From: Talpa occidentalis | Lineage: Eukaryota; Chordata; Mammalia; Eulipotyphla; Talpidae | Assembly (NCBI RefSeq): GCF_014898055.3 | Contig: NW_023601212.1 | Span: forward strand, 38,056,329 to 38,120,328 | Direction: 5' to 3' | DNA length: 64,000 nt | Shown: piece by piece, positions 1 through 10,349 of the stretch | How positions within the stretch are numbered: position 1 is the first letter of the stretch | Layout of the letters: every line of letters begins with the position of its first letter | Made by a program: the position numbers and the translations under genes | Notes under the pieces: model-generated | The model's input: the letters and a program-made list of their open reading frames with translations, nothing else | Databases searched by the model: none | Told to the model about the DNA's origin: nothing

Positions 1-1705
1 CTCTTGAAGGAAGCAAACATCCAGATCCAGAAAGCTCAGTGTTTTTAACAAAATAAGCTCATACAGATACAACCAGACACATTATAATTAAAATGAATAA
101 AAATAAAGGTAATGGGGGAATTCTAAAGGCAGCTAGAGAAAAACAAAAAGTCACATAGAAGGAAATCCCCAGAAGACTATCATCAAATTTCTCACTGGAA
201 ACCTTACAGGCCAGAAGGTAATGGTATGTTGCATTCAACATGATAAAAGGTAAGAAAAACTGTGATCCAAGAATCTTCTATCCAGGTAGGCTTAAACTCA
301 GAATTGAAAAGAGAGAGACAGAACTTTGCAAGCAAACAACTGTGGAAGGAATTCATCATCTCTAATGCAGACTTGCAAAAAGTATTAAAGCAAAAAGAAA
401 CTCTAATTAGAAGCAACAAGTATCTAAAAACAATAAATATGGGGAGAGGAGAACAAAAATGGGAGACTTGTTTAAAGAACTCAAATGGCTATTTTCAATT
501 TAAGAAAGTTTGCAATTACATAACACTGTATACAAACCACATCATTATCTCAAACAAAAATACCTAGAAGAAATAAAGGAGATGATAAAAAAGAATCCAA
601 GCACCAAGCAAAAGCTAACTTTCAAAATATAAGGGATGGGAATGAGGACAAAAGAACAGAGACTAATTGCAAAAACACCCAGAAAATACATAACAAAATG
701 GCAATAAGTACTTATATATCAATAATTTCCTGAACATCACATACCTGTACTCACAAATCAAAAGACACAAAGTGGGTGGTTGCATCAGAACACAAAACCC
801 TACTATCTGCTGTCTCTAAGAAATCTATATGTGTTCCAAAATAAACATAGTCTCAAAGTAAAAGTTTGAAAAACAATCCAGCAAGTAAATTACAACCTAA
901 GCATTTCAGGACACTCATACATATATCAGATAGAATAAACTTTCATCTAAAAAAGATATTAAGAGACAGGGTATACAATATATAATTATTAAAGGAGCAA
1001 TTTATCAGGAAGACATAACAATATATACACACCAAATGAAAAAGCACTAAAATATGTAAAGCAACTATTTACAAACCTAGAAAGAGATAACATTAACATA
1101 ATAGTACTAGGTGACTTCAACATCCTGATTACATCAATGGACAGATCAACTATACAGAATATCAACAAAAAACCAATAGCCTTACATGAGGAATTAGACC
1201 AGATGGGCATAGTAGAACATTATAGGGTATCACAACCAAGTAAAGTCAAATACACCTTCTGAAGTGCGCATGAGACATTACTCAGTATAGACAAACATGT
1301 TGGGTCACAAAACAAGTATCTATATATCCATGAAGATGGAAATCATATCAAGTATCTTCTCTGATCACAACGGTATCAAATTAGAAATCAATCACATACA
1401 GCATGAATAGCTAAAATAGGTGGAGACTAAGCAAAATGCTATTGTTAACTACTAAGTGAATAATAAAATCAAGGAGAAATAAAAACATAACTTGAGAGAA
1501 GTGAAAATGAAGACCCTATCAGAACATATGGAGGCAGCAAAAGCAGTACTAACAAGAAAATTTACAGTAATATATGTCCATATAAAGAATCAAGAAATAT
1601 ATCATCAAGCAATCTAACCCTACACCTTCAGAAACTAGAAAAAGAAAAATAAATGAATTCAAAACTAGTAGCTGGAAGAAAATAAAAAAACACTAGAATT
1701 CAAAT
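1..1705 (+). mobile_element. Ancient L1, segment 1 (ORF1 C-terminus to ORF2 endonuclease)
   Basis: Strongly decayed LINE-1 in sense orientation. Around 180-420 the translation resembles the C-terminal RNA-binding part of L1 ORF1p (the 'IQESSIQ..' stretch followed by an 'LWKEFI' block). Around 1010-1150 it reads like the ORF2 endonuclease, with a recognisable 'YTPNEKALKYVKQL' and 'GDFN' block. Stops and frameshifts are frequent, so it is dead. The element is interrupted near 1705 by an inverted L1 and resumes at about 3297, where the next part of ORF2 follows. Divergence from the younger L1s in the window is high. Confidence 0.75.
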
Positions 1706-3296
1706 AAATTTTATTTTTTAATTTTTTGTTCCCTAATCTATTTTATTTTATTGCTTTTTTTTCTTATATCATTGTTCATTTTGTACAATATTTGATTTCT
1801 CCCCTTAGGTGTAGTCCCCTAACTCTCCCACTACCACAGCACATGTGAACTGTCACCACAGGCCTTTGAGCTTTTCCTTCTCATGTTTTGACCCTTCTCT
1901 CTCCCCATCTCTTATTGTATGTCTTAGATCTATGGTTTGCCTGTAAGTTTTGTCTTTTTCCTGACCCTTTGTTTGGTTCCCCTATACTCCACCTATAAGT
2001 GAAAACATCCTATATTTTTCTTTTTCCTTCTGATTTATTTTGTTTAGCTTAATTCCTTCCAGCTCCATCCATGTTGATGCAAATGGCATGAGTTTATCAT
2101 TTTTATCAATGAATAGCATTCCATTATGTATATATATAGCACAACCTCTTGATCCATTCATCAGTCTTAGGGCATTTAGCTTCTTTCCATACCTTAGCTA
2201 TTGTAAATAGCACTGCAATAAATATAGGAGTACAGATTCCTTTCAAATTAGTGTTTTTGTGTTCCTTGTTTCGATTCTTAGGAGTGGAATCACTGGGTCA
2301 TATGGTAGCTTCATTTTTAGTATTTTGAGGGTCCTACACACAACTTTCCAAAGTGGCTGGACCAGTTTACATTTCCACCAACAGTGTAAGAGTTTTCCTT
2401 TCTCTCCATATCCTTGCCAGTATTTGTTGTTGCCAGTTTTTTTTTTTTTTTTAATATGGACCATTCTCACTGGTGTGAGGTGGTATCTCATTGTGGTTTT
2501 GAATCGCATTTCTCTAATTACAGGTGCTGATGAACATTTTTCATTTACCTGTTGGCCATTTGTATTTCTTCTTTAGAGAAGTGTCTTTTTAGTTCTTTTG
2601 CCCATTTTTTTGACTGGGTTGTTTGATTTGTTTTTGCTGAGTTGTGTAAGCTCTTGTGCATCTTTGATATCTGTCCCTTATCCATTGTATGGTGTGCAAA
2701 TGTTTTTTTTCCCATTCAGTAGGTTATTTCTTCATTTTGGTTACTGTCTCTTTTGCTGTACAGAAGATTTTTAGTTTTATGTTGTTGCAGATGTTTATTG
2801 TTTCCTTCATTTTCTTTGCCTCTGGATATGAGTTCTCAAAGATGTTTCTGAAGTATATGTCATGTGGTGTTTTGTCTGTTTTCTTCATATATTTTATGGT
2901 GTCAGGTCTTACATTCAAGTCTTTTATACATTTTGAGTTTTTTTGTGTATGGTGTGAGGTAATAGTCTAGTTTCATTCTTCTGAATGTGGCAGTCTAGTT
3001 TTCCTAGTCCCATTTATTGAAGAGACTATCCTTGTTCCAGTGTATATTCTTTGCTCCTTTGTCACAGGTTAGTTCACCATCTATGTGTGGCTTTATTTCT
3101 GGGTTTTCAGTTTGATTTCTTTAGTCTGTGTGTTTGTTTTTGTTCCAGTACCATGCTGTTTTTATTATTATGTCTTTAAAGTATAGTTTGAAGTCTGGGA
3201 GTGTAATGCCGCTATTCTTCCTCCTTTTAATAAGGAGAGTTTTGGCTATTTGAGGTTTTTTTCATATGAATTTCAGCAATATTTGTTCTATTAATA
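1706..3296 (-). mobile_element. Antisense 5'-truncated L1 3' end nested in the ancient L1
   Basis: Begins with a T-rich stretch (reverse of the poly-A tail). It then runs backwards through the L1 3' UTR and the C-terminal half of ORF2; the reverse-strand translation around 2243-2509 contains the C-terminal '[15 protein letters not shown]' cysteine/tryptophan block. It ends near 3296, where the host L1 resumes in sense. It carries indels and is inactive. No convincing TSD was found by eye. Confidence 0.75.
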
Positions 3297-3830
3297 GAAT
3301 TTTTAAATCACAGCACAAAAGTTCATTAAAATCAAGATCTGGTTAATTGAAAAGATAAACAAAAAAAAAACATTTAGTGAGGCTCATTAGGGGAAAAATG
3401 AGTAAACTAACAGATAGAATAAGAAATGAAAGATAAATTACAACAGAAATACAAGTGATTGTAGGGAATACCAAGGACATTTTATGCCAACAAATTGGAT
3501 AATCTACAGAAATGTAAAATTCTTAGGAGCATACAACCTCCAAATTGAATCAGGAAGAAAGAGAAAATTTAAATAGAACAATTACAAGCAAGGAAATTGA
3601 AACAGTTATTATAAATCTCCCAAACAAACAACAATCCATAACCAAATATGTCTTCACTGCTGAGTCCTACCCTTCAAAGATGAAATAATATCTACAATTC
3701 TTAAGTTTTTCCAAAAAACATTGAAGAAGAGGATACATTTTATAGGGCCAAAGATACCCTGACAAGGTTATAACAAAAAGAAAACTATAGACCAAAGACT
3801 ATAGAGGACTATATAGTCCCCTGACTAAAG
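3297..3830 (+). mobile_element. Ancient L1, segment 2 (ORF2, between endonuclease and RT)
   Basis: Continues the ancient L1 after the inverted insertion. The block matching 'gagctggtt..aaaataaac' and the segment leading to the 'ENYRP' region (around 3760-3800) lie in the order expected for ORF2. It is interrupted near 3830 by a second, younger L1 3' fragment. Confidence 0.65.
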
Positions 3831-5290
3831 AGGAAGGGAATGGACATGCCACACTCCTAGAATTCAAACTATACTACAAAGCCATAATAATCAAAACTGC
3901 ATGGTACTGGAACAAGAACAGACACAGACCAATGGAATCAAATAGAAAACCCAGAAATAAACCCACAGATTTATGGACAACTAATCTTTGACAAAGGAGC
4001 AAAGAATATACAATGGAGTAAAGAACTGCTACATGCAAAAATATGAAGCTAGACTAATACCTCACACCATGCACAAAAAACAACTCAAAATGGGTTAAAG
4101 AACTAGACGTAAGACCTGAAACCATAAAATATATAGAAGAAAAAAATAGGCAAGACACTACTGACATACACCTCAATAACATCTTTAAAGACACATTATC
4201 CAGAGCAAAGATAGTGAAAGAAAGGATAAACAGCTGGGCCTAAATCAAATTAAAGAGCTTCTGTATAGCAAAAGAGACATTAACCAAAACAAACAGACAC
4301 CTCACTGATTGGGAGAAAATTTTTGCACACAATACTAATGATAAGGGACTGATCACAAAGAACTGGCAAAATTCAACAAAAACAAAAATCACAAAAATCT
4401 ACAAAGAGCTGAAGCATCTCAACAAAAACAAAGTAAACAATCCAGTCAAAAAATGGGTAGAAGAGCTAAAAAGGAACTTCTCCGAAGAGGAAATGCGAAT
4501 GGCCAACAGGCATATGAAAAAATATTCAGTGTCATTTGGGAAATATTCAGTGTCAATCAGGGAAATGCAAATCAAAACTACAATGAGATACCATCTTATA
4601 CCAGTGAGAATGGCACATATTAAAAAAACTAGCAACAACAAATGTTGGCGAGGATGTGGAGTAAAAGGAACTCTCCTGCACTGTTGGTGGGAGTGCAAAC
4701 CACTATGGAAAGCTGTGTGGAGATTCCTCAACCTGCTAAAGATGGAGCTTCCATATGATCCAGCAATTCCACTCCTATGTATTTACCCAGAGACACTGAA
4801 ACATAATTGCAAAGGGCACCTCACCCATATGTTTATAGCAGCACAATTTATAATAGCTAAGCTATGGAAACAACACAAATGCCTCAAAATAGATGACTGG
4901 CTCAAGAAGATGTGGTATATATACACAATGTAATATTACTCAGCAATCAAAAAAGATAAACTCATGCCATTCACAGCAATATGAATGGAGCTGGAAGGGA
5001 TCATGGTCAATGAAATAAGCCAGAAAGAAAAAAAAAATACCAGAATATCAGGGGATAAATAAGTAATTATAATAAAGTGAAAATAAAAGCAACTATAAAC
5101 CAGAGACATTTTTTCAGGAGGGTAGGAGTAGGAACAAAACAGGAGTGGGAAGAGCACAAAGGACTATGGTGATGGTACATGGGTGAATTAGTGGTGGGAA
5201 TTTCATGGGGACTATAACTGAGATGAGAAAGCACATATTGTACAAAAATGAAGTATGATGTAAATATATAAAATTTAAAAAAATAAGATA
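3831..5290 (+). mobile_element. Younger L1 3' fragment (ORF2 C-terminus and 3' UTR)
   Basis: Starts inside ORF2 ('gggaatgg..' region) and runs colinearly to the L1 3' UTR and an A-rich tail near 5270-5320. 4493-4933 encodes the C-terminal ORF2 domain with the cysteine-rich motif ('CWRGCG...LLHCWWEC'). It contains stop codons and a short internal duplication of 'aaatattcagtgtca' near 4528-4560. It splits the ancient L1 between its ENYRP and following RT blocks. Confidence 0.75.
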
Positions 5291-5314
5291 AAAATAAAAA
5301 TATAAAAACAAAAA

Positions 5315-6010
5315 TACTCAATAATTTTTTTGAAAATCATATTAGACAGTCCAGTAAAAGAATCATACACCATGACAAAGTATGATTTATACCCGGGATT
5401 CAAGAATGGTTTAATCCATAATTCAATGTCATCACCACATTAACAAAAGAAAAGATAAAACTCATATTAATATAAATAGATGCAGAGGGTGTATTTGCCA
5501 AGGTCCAACATCCATTTCTTATAAAGTTGTCCAATAAATGGTGACAGAAAGAACATACTTCAATATAATAAAGACCATATATGTCAAACCTAGAGCTAAC
5601 ATCATACTCATTGGTGAAAAACTGAAAGATTTTCCTTTAAATCAGGTGCAAGACAAAGATCCCAATCTCATCATTGATATTCAACATAATATTGTAGCCA
5701 TAGGTAGAGAAATTAGGCAAGACAAAAAAATAAGAGGGATCCAAATAAAAAATGAAGAAGTAAAACTACCACTCTTTGCAGGTGACACACATGGAAAACC
5801 CTAATGACTCCACTGGGAAAACTATTAGATTTGTCTAAAAGAAAGCTATTTTAAAAATAACTCAGTATATTAAGTTGATAGGCTACAAAATCAATATGCA
5901 AAAAGTCTTTTGCATTTTCTGTGCAAACAATAAACTAAAACAGAAAATTTTTAAATCCAATTTGTAATCTCATCAAAAATAATTAAGTAATGTGATAAGT
6001 TAAAATGGTA
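5315..6010 (+). mobile_element. Ancient L1, segment 3 (reverse transcriptase region)
   Basis: Resumes the ancient ORF2 just after the point lost at 3830. The block near 5380-5410 corresponds to the conserved '(V)GFIPG.Q.WF' region. 5538-5804 covers the 'LNIIKTIY' to 'LPLFAGD' region; the catalytic FADD has become FAGD here. Many stops. Homology fades near 6010. Confidence 0.65.
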
Positions 6011-6262
6011 ATAGAAGCTGAACCCCACAGAGCAGTGTGCATGCCTCTCACTATGCTGTGCCCTGAAAACCACAATGTCTGGTTAGCATTTGCTGAATGC
6101 TCTTTGTTGGATATTTGTTTAACGCATCTATAATTGCCTTTAACTAAGAAGTATCTTGTAGCAAAGATTAAAGTTTGTTTTCAAGCTATAATTGCTGTGT
6201 ATGAATAAAAAAGTTTTGATAAATGAAAATAAATAAATAAATAAATAAATAAATAAATACCT
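6011..6262 (+). other. Possible retrocopied 3' UTR ending in (AAAT)n tail
   Basis: About 200 bp of non-L1 sequence with an AATAAA at about 6203, followed by an (AAAT)n-like A-rich tail at about 6225-6259. This looks like the 3' end of a processed transcript inserted into, or next to, the ancient L1. I do not recognise a parent gene and could not identify a TSD. Confidence 0.3.
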
Positions 6263-6267
6263 AAGAG

Positions 6268-6660
6268 ACCTCAGAAAGCTCTGGCTGGATCCTGGAAACA
6301 GACCCACTGGTGGTCGCCTTCATTAGAACTCAGCAAGCCCTGGGAATGGACCAAGAAGAAGACCTGTGATAGTAAGCCTCCAAGCATGATGAGCTCTAGG
6401 TTAGGTCCTGCAAGCAGCCCCCAAAAACGTAGGCATTGGCAGAATTCAGTAAACACTGGAAAGGACATGGAAGCAGACCATGTAACTGTAAAAGCTAGCA
6501 TCGCACAGGCCTCAGCAGGCTCTGGAATAGGTCTGGAAGTAGCCCTTCCAGAGGTTGTTGGCAGAATTCAGCAAGTCCTAGGACAGGTCCTAGAAGTAGG
6601 CCCATGGGTGATAAGCCCCTGTAGAACTCATCATATCTGAGGAGAGTCCTAGAAGCAAGC
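6268..6660 (+). repeat. Degenerate minisatellite, about seven units of ~50-65 bp
   Basis: A motif of the form 'CTCAGCAAG.CCTGG' followed by 'GGTCCTGGAAGCAGACC' and ending in 'TAAGCC..CAGAA' recurs about seven times head to tail (units start near 6270, 6330, 6393, 6444, 6510, 6566, 6626). Units are strongly diverged from each other. Open frames on both strands here are by-products of the repeat. Confidence 0.7.
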
Positions 6661-6670
6661 TTTATATGTA

Positions 6671-6704
6671 TGTGTATGTGTATGTCTGTGTGTGTGTGTG
6701 TATC
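6671..6704 (+). repeat. (TG)n-type microsatellite
   Basis: Short TG-rich simple repeat with TATG interruptions, between the minisatellite and the next ancient L1 segment. Confidence 0.85.
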
Positions 6705-6710
6705 CCTATA

Positions 6711-7305
6711 CAATCCTTATCAAAGTTTCAATGGAATTTTCTCAAAGTATAGATCAAATATTACTGACATGTATATGAATCCACAAAAGACCTTGAGCCA
6801 AAGTGCCTTGACAAAAAAGTAGAGATACATAGATATCACACTTCCAAATTTGCTCCCTTAACATGGGCACAACTAAATTGACATTTCTCCAAAGATATAC
6901 AGATGGCGAATAGGCACATAAAAAATGTTCATCATCATTTATTGCTGAGGAAATACAAATCAAAAGCCTAATGTTCCACTTCACACCCGTGAGTTTGGCC
7001 CATTTCAAAAAGAGCAGAGAAAAATCCCTTTTTGAGGGGGAGGGGAAAGCAGCCCTGGTACACTGCTGTTGAATTATATAGACTATTCCAGACTCTATGA
7101 AAAACAGTATGGATGTTTCTCAAAATATTAAAATAGATATGCCATATGATCCAAAATTTCCTCTCTAGGTATCTATCCTAACAATATAAAAACACTAATT
7201 GGAAGGGATATATGCATTCTAATATTCACTTCAGCATATTGACAATAGCCAAACTATGGAAACAACCTACATACCCAAAGACAGGTAAGTGGTAAAGAAG
7301 ATGTG

Positions 7306-7339
<34 letters not shown>

Positions 7340-7375
7340 ACAATGGAATATTACTCAGCTATATACATATATATG
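6711..7375 (+). mobile_element. Ancient L1, segment 4 (ORF2 C-terminal end)
   Basis: Sense L1 sequence resumes with the block 'ccttatcaaagtttcaatgg' and runs, with deletions, through the C-terminal ORF2 blocks to 'tggaatattactcagct' near 7362. It contains a (GT)n expansion at about 7309-7337. The position within L1 is downstream of segment 3, so it is probably the same ancient element. Confidence 0.65.
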
Positions 7376-8289
7376 TAACATGAAATCCTAGTGTTGCCTA
7401 GCCTTTGGCTTGAATGGTTGAACGTGGGATAGATATACTTATGTTTTCTGCATTTCCAACTCTGTTACTATCACAGTTGCTATTAATAAATCCTGTGGGA
7501 TTCTCTCCCAGTTGCCTAGTTGGCAATGGCATATGCCCCAGATGGTGTTGAAAATTATCTAGGGAGTTGATGGATCTTTGAAGGATCTTTCCTGAACAGA
7601 TTTCAAAAGTTTCCATGTAGGGCCTCCCCTGTTGGCACAAGTGGTTGAGTGCAGCTGTCCGCAGCCTTTGCAGTGCCAGTTCAATCCTGGCTGGCCAGCG
7701 GGTAAGGGTACCACATGGCGTGGCAGACCTCTCCTGTCTCGCCCACTGCTCCCCTTAGCCTGCCTGTTCTGTTCCCCACTCTGTCTCTGGTGAATCCTCT
7801 TACCCTCCCGCGCATCTGGCCTGTACCCCGGTTCTTGTATAAATAAATAAATAAATCTTAAAAAAAAAGTTTCCATGTAAAAGTGTCACCACTCAGTGCC
7901 CTAGTCATCCCCTACCATGTTAGTCATGGTGCCTGGGGAGTCCCCTTTCTGAGTAGATGAAGAATGAGTTCCTTCAGGGAACATCCTGAGGACTTAATAG
8001 GAAGATTAGAACTTACATGATCCATGCCATCCAAACTAGCACCCATTAGAATGAGATTATCCAACAAGTGGCACATGATTTTCAAGGACCACATGTCTCT
8101 GGAAGACTGAAATCTATGGTGGGATGAACTTGGAGCTTTATTACCAATAAAGCAGAATTTCTTCCCCCTTCCTTTCTCTACACATTAAGACTATACTCTC
8201 CCACCTTCACTCACCCTCACTGGCATGGATATTTGTTTTTAAGAATCATCTTAATGAAAACTCAGTTCTGAAAAAACAAAAACAAAACA
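7376..8289. other. Unassigned spacer, split by one SINE
   Basis: Outside the SINE at 7620-7864 this stretch shows no gene and no repeat family I can name. Some phrases resemble decayed retroviral or other interspersed repeat DNA, but not enough for a call. Confidence 0.3.
7620..7864 (+). mobile_element. tRNA-derived SINE
   Basis: Starts with the family head 'gggcctcc', has a tRNA-like A-box and B-box region, a body ending in 'taaataaataaatct' and an A tail. The 15-bp TSD 'aaaagtttccatgta' is seen at 7605-7619 and 7865-7879. The copy is moderately diverged; the A-box region reads 'tggcacaagtggttgag'. Confidence 0.9.
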
Positions 8290-8430
8290 TGATCTTACTA
8301 CATGCTCACTACAATAGACTTGTTTAAGTCTAAAATTACACATAGATCAAAAGTAAAAGAATTGTTTAAAAAGTCATCCAAATAGTAGGCAAAAGAGCAG
8401 GAATGGATACACTAATATCAGACAAAAATA
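8290..8430 (+). mobile_element. Ancient L1 fragment (ORF2 endonuclease)
   Basis: Short decayed sense L1 fragment matching the endonuclease block that precedes 'tatcagacaaaa', immediately upstream of the next L1. Possibly the host into which the 8431-14378 element inserted. Confidence 0.5.
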
Positions 8431-8435
8431 GAGAC

Positions 8436-9050
8436 CGAGGGTGCACAGAAGTGCCCTCCTGATTCCCCATCTTAGATCAGGGACCTTTGGCATGTTCACA
8501 ACACACCTAGACTGCGTGGAGCTGGGAAAGGGCTACGTTCACAGCCAGAGGTGAGCTGAAGCCCCTACAAGTCAGTCCCCATCTAGCCACCAGAGCCCAG
8601 AGGGGGATCCAGTCAGCACCCTGGCAGACCCACCGAGGGTGCACTGAAGTGCCATCCCATCTCGCCATTTTAGATCAGGGAACTTTTGTGTGTCTGCAAC
8701 ACACCTAGACTGCATGGAGCTGGGAAAGGGCTGTGTCCACAGCCAGAGATGAGCTGAAAAGCCCCCACAAGCCAGGCCCCATTTGGCCGCCAGAGCCCAG
8801 AGGGGGATCAGACAGCCCCAGGGCAGACCACGGGCAGACAGATGGGCACTCCCTACTCCCCATCTTAGATCAGTGACCTTTGGTGTGTTCGCAACACACC
8901 TAGACTGTGTGGAGCTGGAAAAGGGCTGCACCCACAGCCAGAGGTGAGCTGAAAAGACCCCACAAGCCAGTGAGCTGAAAAGCCTCCACAAGCCCGGCAC
9001 TCTGGGTATCAGTCTGAGCCCAGATGGGGATCCAGCGATTTGGAGTGCAG
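8436..9050 (+). repeat. Tandem 5' UTR monomers of L1-1, ~196 bp, three units
   Basis: The marker 'tagatcag' occurs at 8473, 8671 and 8866, a period of 195-198 bp. Each unit carries the same order of blocks: a gagggtgcac-type start, the 'tagatcagggacctttg' block, 'cacacctagactg', 'ggagctgggaaagggct', then 'agagcccagaggggga'. The first unit is cut at its left edge. Monomers of this kind act as promoters in rodent L1s; the same role here is inference. Confidence 0.85.
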
Positions 9051-9248
9051 CGGGCAATCCTGCTACCACAGTGTAGACTGTGGGACCATAAGACCCTCCT
9101 TAGAATTAAATAAATACAGAAGAAGGAGGTTCTCTGTGACAGCAACCACTAACATATTCACAGTACTACTGCTCTACCAGAATTCAGACAGTTTTTGACT
9201 CTATTGGACCACTAGTTTCTGACATCCCAGAAAGAGCACACCAAAAAG

Positions 9249-10260
9249 ATGTCGGCCAGTACCAGAGACACAGTGTGCCAATGCATAGGACAAATTAGAA
9301 AACAAGCAGCAGGGAGAAGAAAAACTACATGCAACCAAGCAAGTCCTCAGGAAAAAGACACACCACAAAAAGAAAACCACCCACCAGATTGCAACAACAG
9401 TGACTTGGAAGAACTTCTGAGCCTTCCAGAAAGTGAATTAAAAATTGCCATGATTAAAAAAACTGACAGAAGTCATTGAGGAAAACAACAATCAGAAGAA
9501 TGAAATGAGTCCCTAAAGAGGAAGTGAAGGAAATGCAGGAGATCAAAGGATTAATGGAAGAGATAAAGAACTCTGGGAATGGCAGTGATAACAGAATAGA
9601 TGAAATGGAAGAACAAATAAGCACTCTCGAAGACACAGAAATAAAAAGAACCAAAACAGAAAAGGAAAGAGAAGCACAAATGAAAAAGAATGAAGAAAGA
9701 CGCTGGGAACTATCTGACTCCATGAGGAAAGGAAATATAAGAGTTATAGGATTCCCAGTAGGAGAAGAGAGAGATCTAGGAACACAGAAAATATTCAAGG
9801 AAATAATTGAAGAGGACTTCCCAAATGTGAAGAAGGAGCTGAAAATAGACATACAAGAAGCAAGAAGAACACCAAAATTCCATGATGAAAGGAAAAATAC
9901 AGCAAGACACATAACAGTAAAGCTCTCGAGAATCCAAGACAAAGGAAAAATAATGAAGCTAACAAGAGGGAAGATAACATATAAAGGAAAGATAACATGC
10001 AAAGGAAAACCAATCAGGCTGACATTAGACTTCTCCAAAGAAACACTACGGGCAAGGAGAGAGTGGAGGGACATAGTCAACAGACTCCAAGACAACAAAT
10101 GCCAACCAAGAATACTCTGCCTGCAAAGCTTTCCTTCCTCTATGAAGAAAGAATAAGGACCTTCCCAGACAAACAGAAATTCTGGAATTTCATTATGACT
10201 AAACCCCCACTCCATAAAATACTACAAGGAGTCCTAAAGCCAGAACCAACAGAGGGATGA
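9249..10260 (+). pseudogene. L1-1 ORF1 (RNA-binding chaperone protein), broken
   Basis: L1 ORF1p is the trimeric coiled-coil RNA-binding chaperone that packages L1 RNA. Start ATG at 9249 ('MSASTRDTVCQ'). The coding sequence then continues in two other frames (about 9524-10156 and 9997-10260), so at least two frameshifts exist. The heptad-rich coiled coil is seen around 9520-9700 and the conserved RRM/CTD around 9740-10250, including the 'RRTPKFHDERKNTARH' and 'LSFLYEERIRTFPDKQKFW' type blocks. It cannot make a full protein. Confidence 0.85.
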
Positions 10261-10349
10261 ATAACAACAAAAGAAGGCCAAAAAAAAAGAAAAGAAAAAA
10301 AAAGTTATTAAAAGAATAAATAAATAAAATTGAAGGAAAGACAAACAAA

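Noticed and set aside
6271..6713. Three overlapping open frames of 70-85 codons
   Set aside because: They lie in the degenerate minisatellite and TG repeat; no domain, and frames arise from the repeat period.
9454..10215. 253-codon reverse-strand open frame
   Set aside because: Shadow of L1-1 ORF1; the same Ser/Phe/Leu-rich shadow appears opposite the other ORF1 copies.
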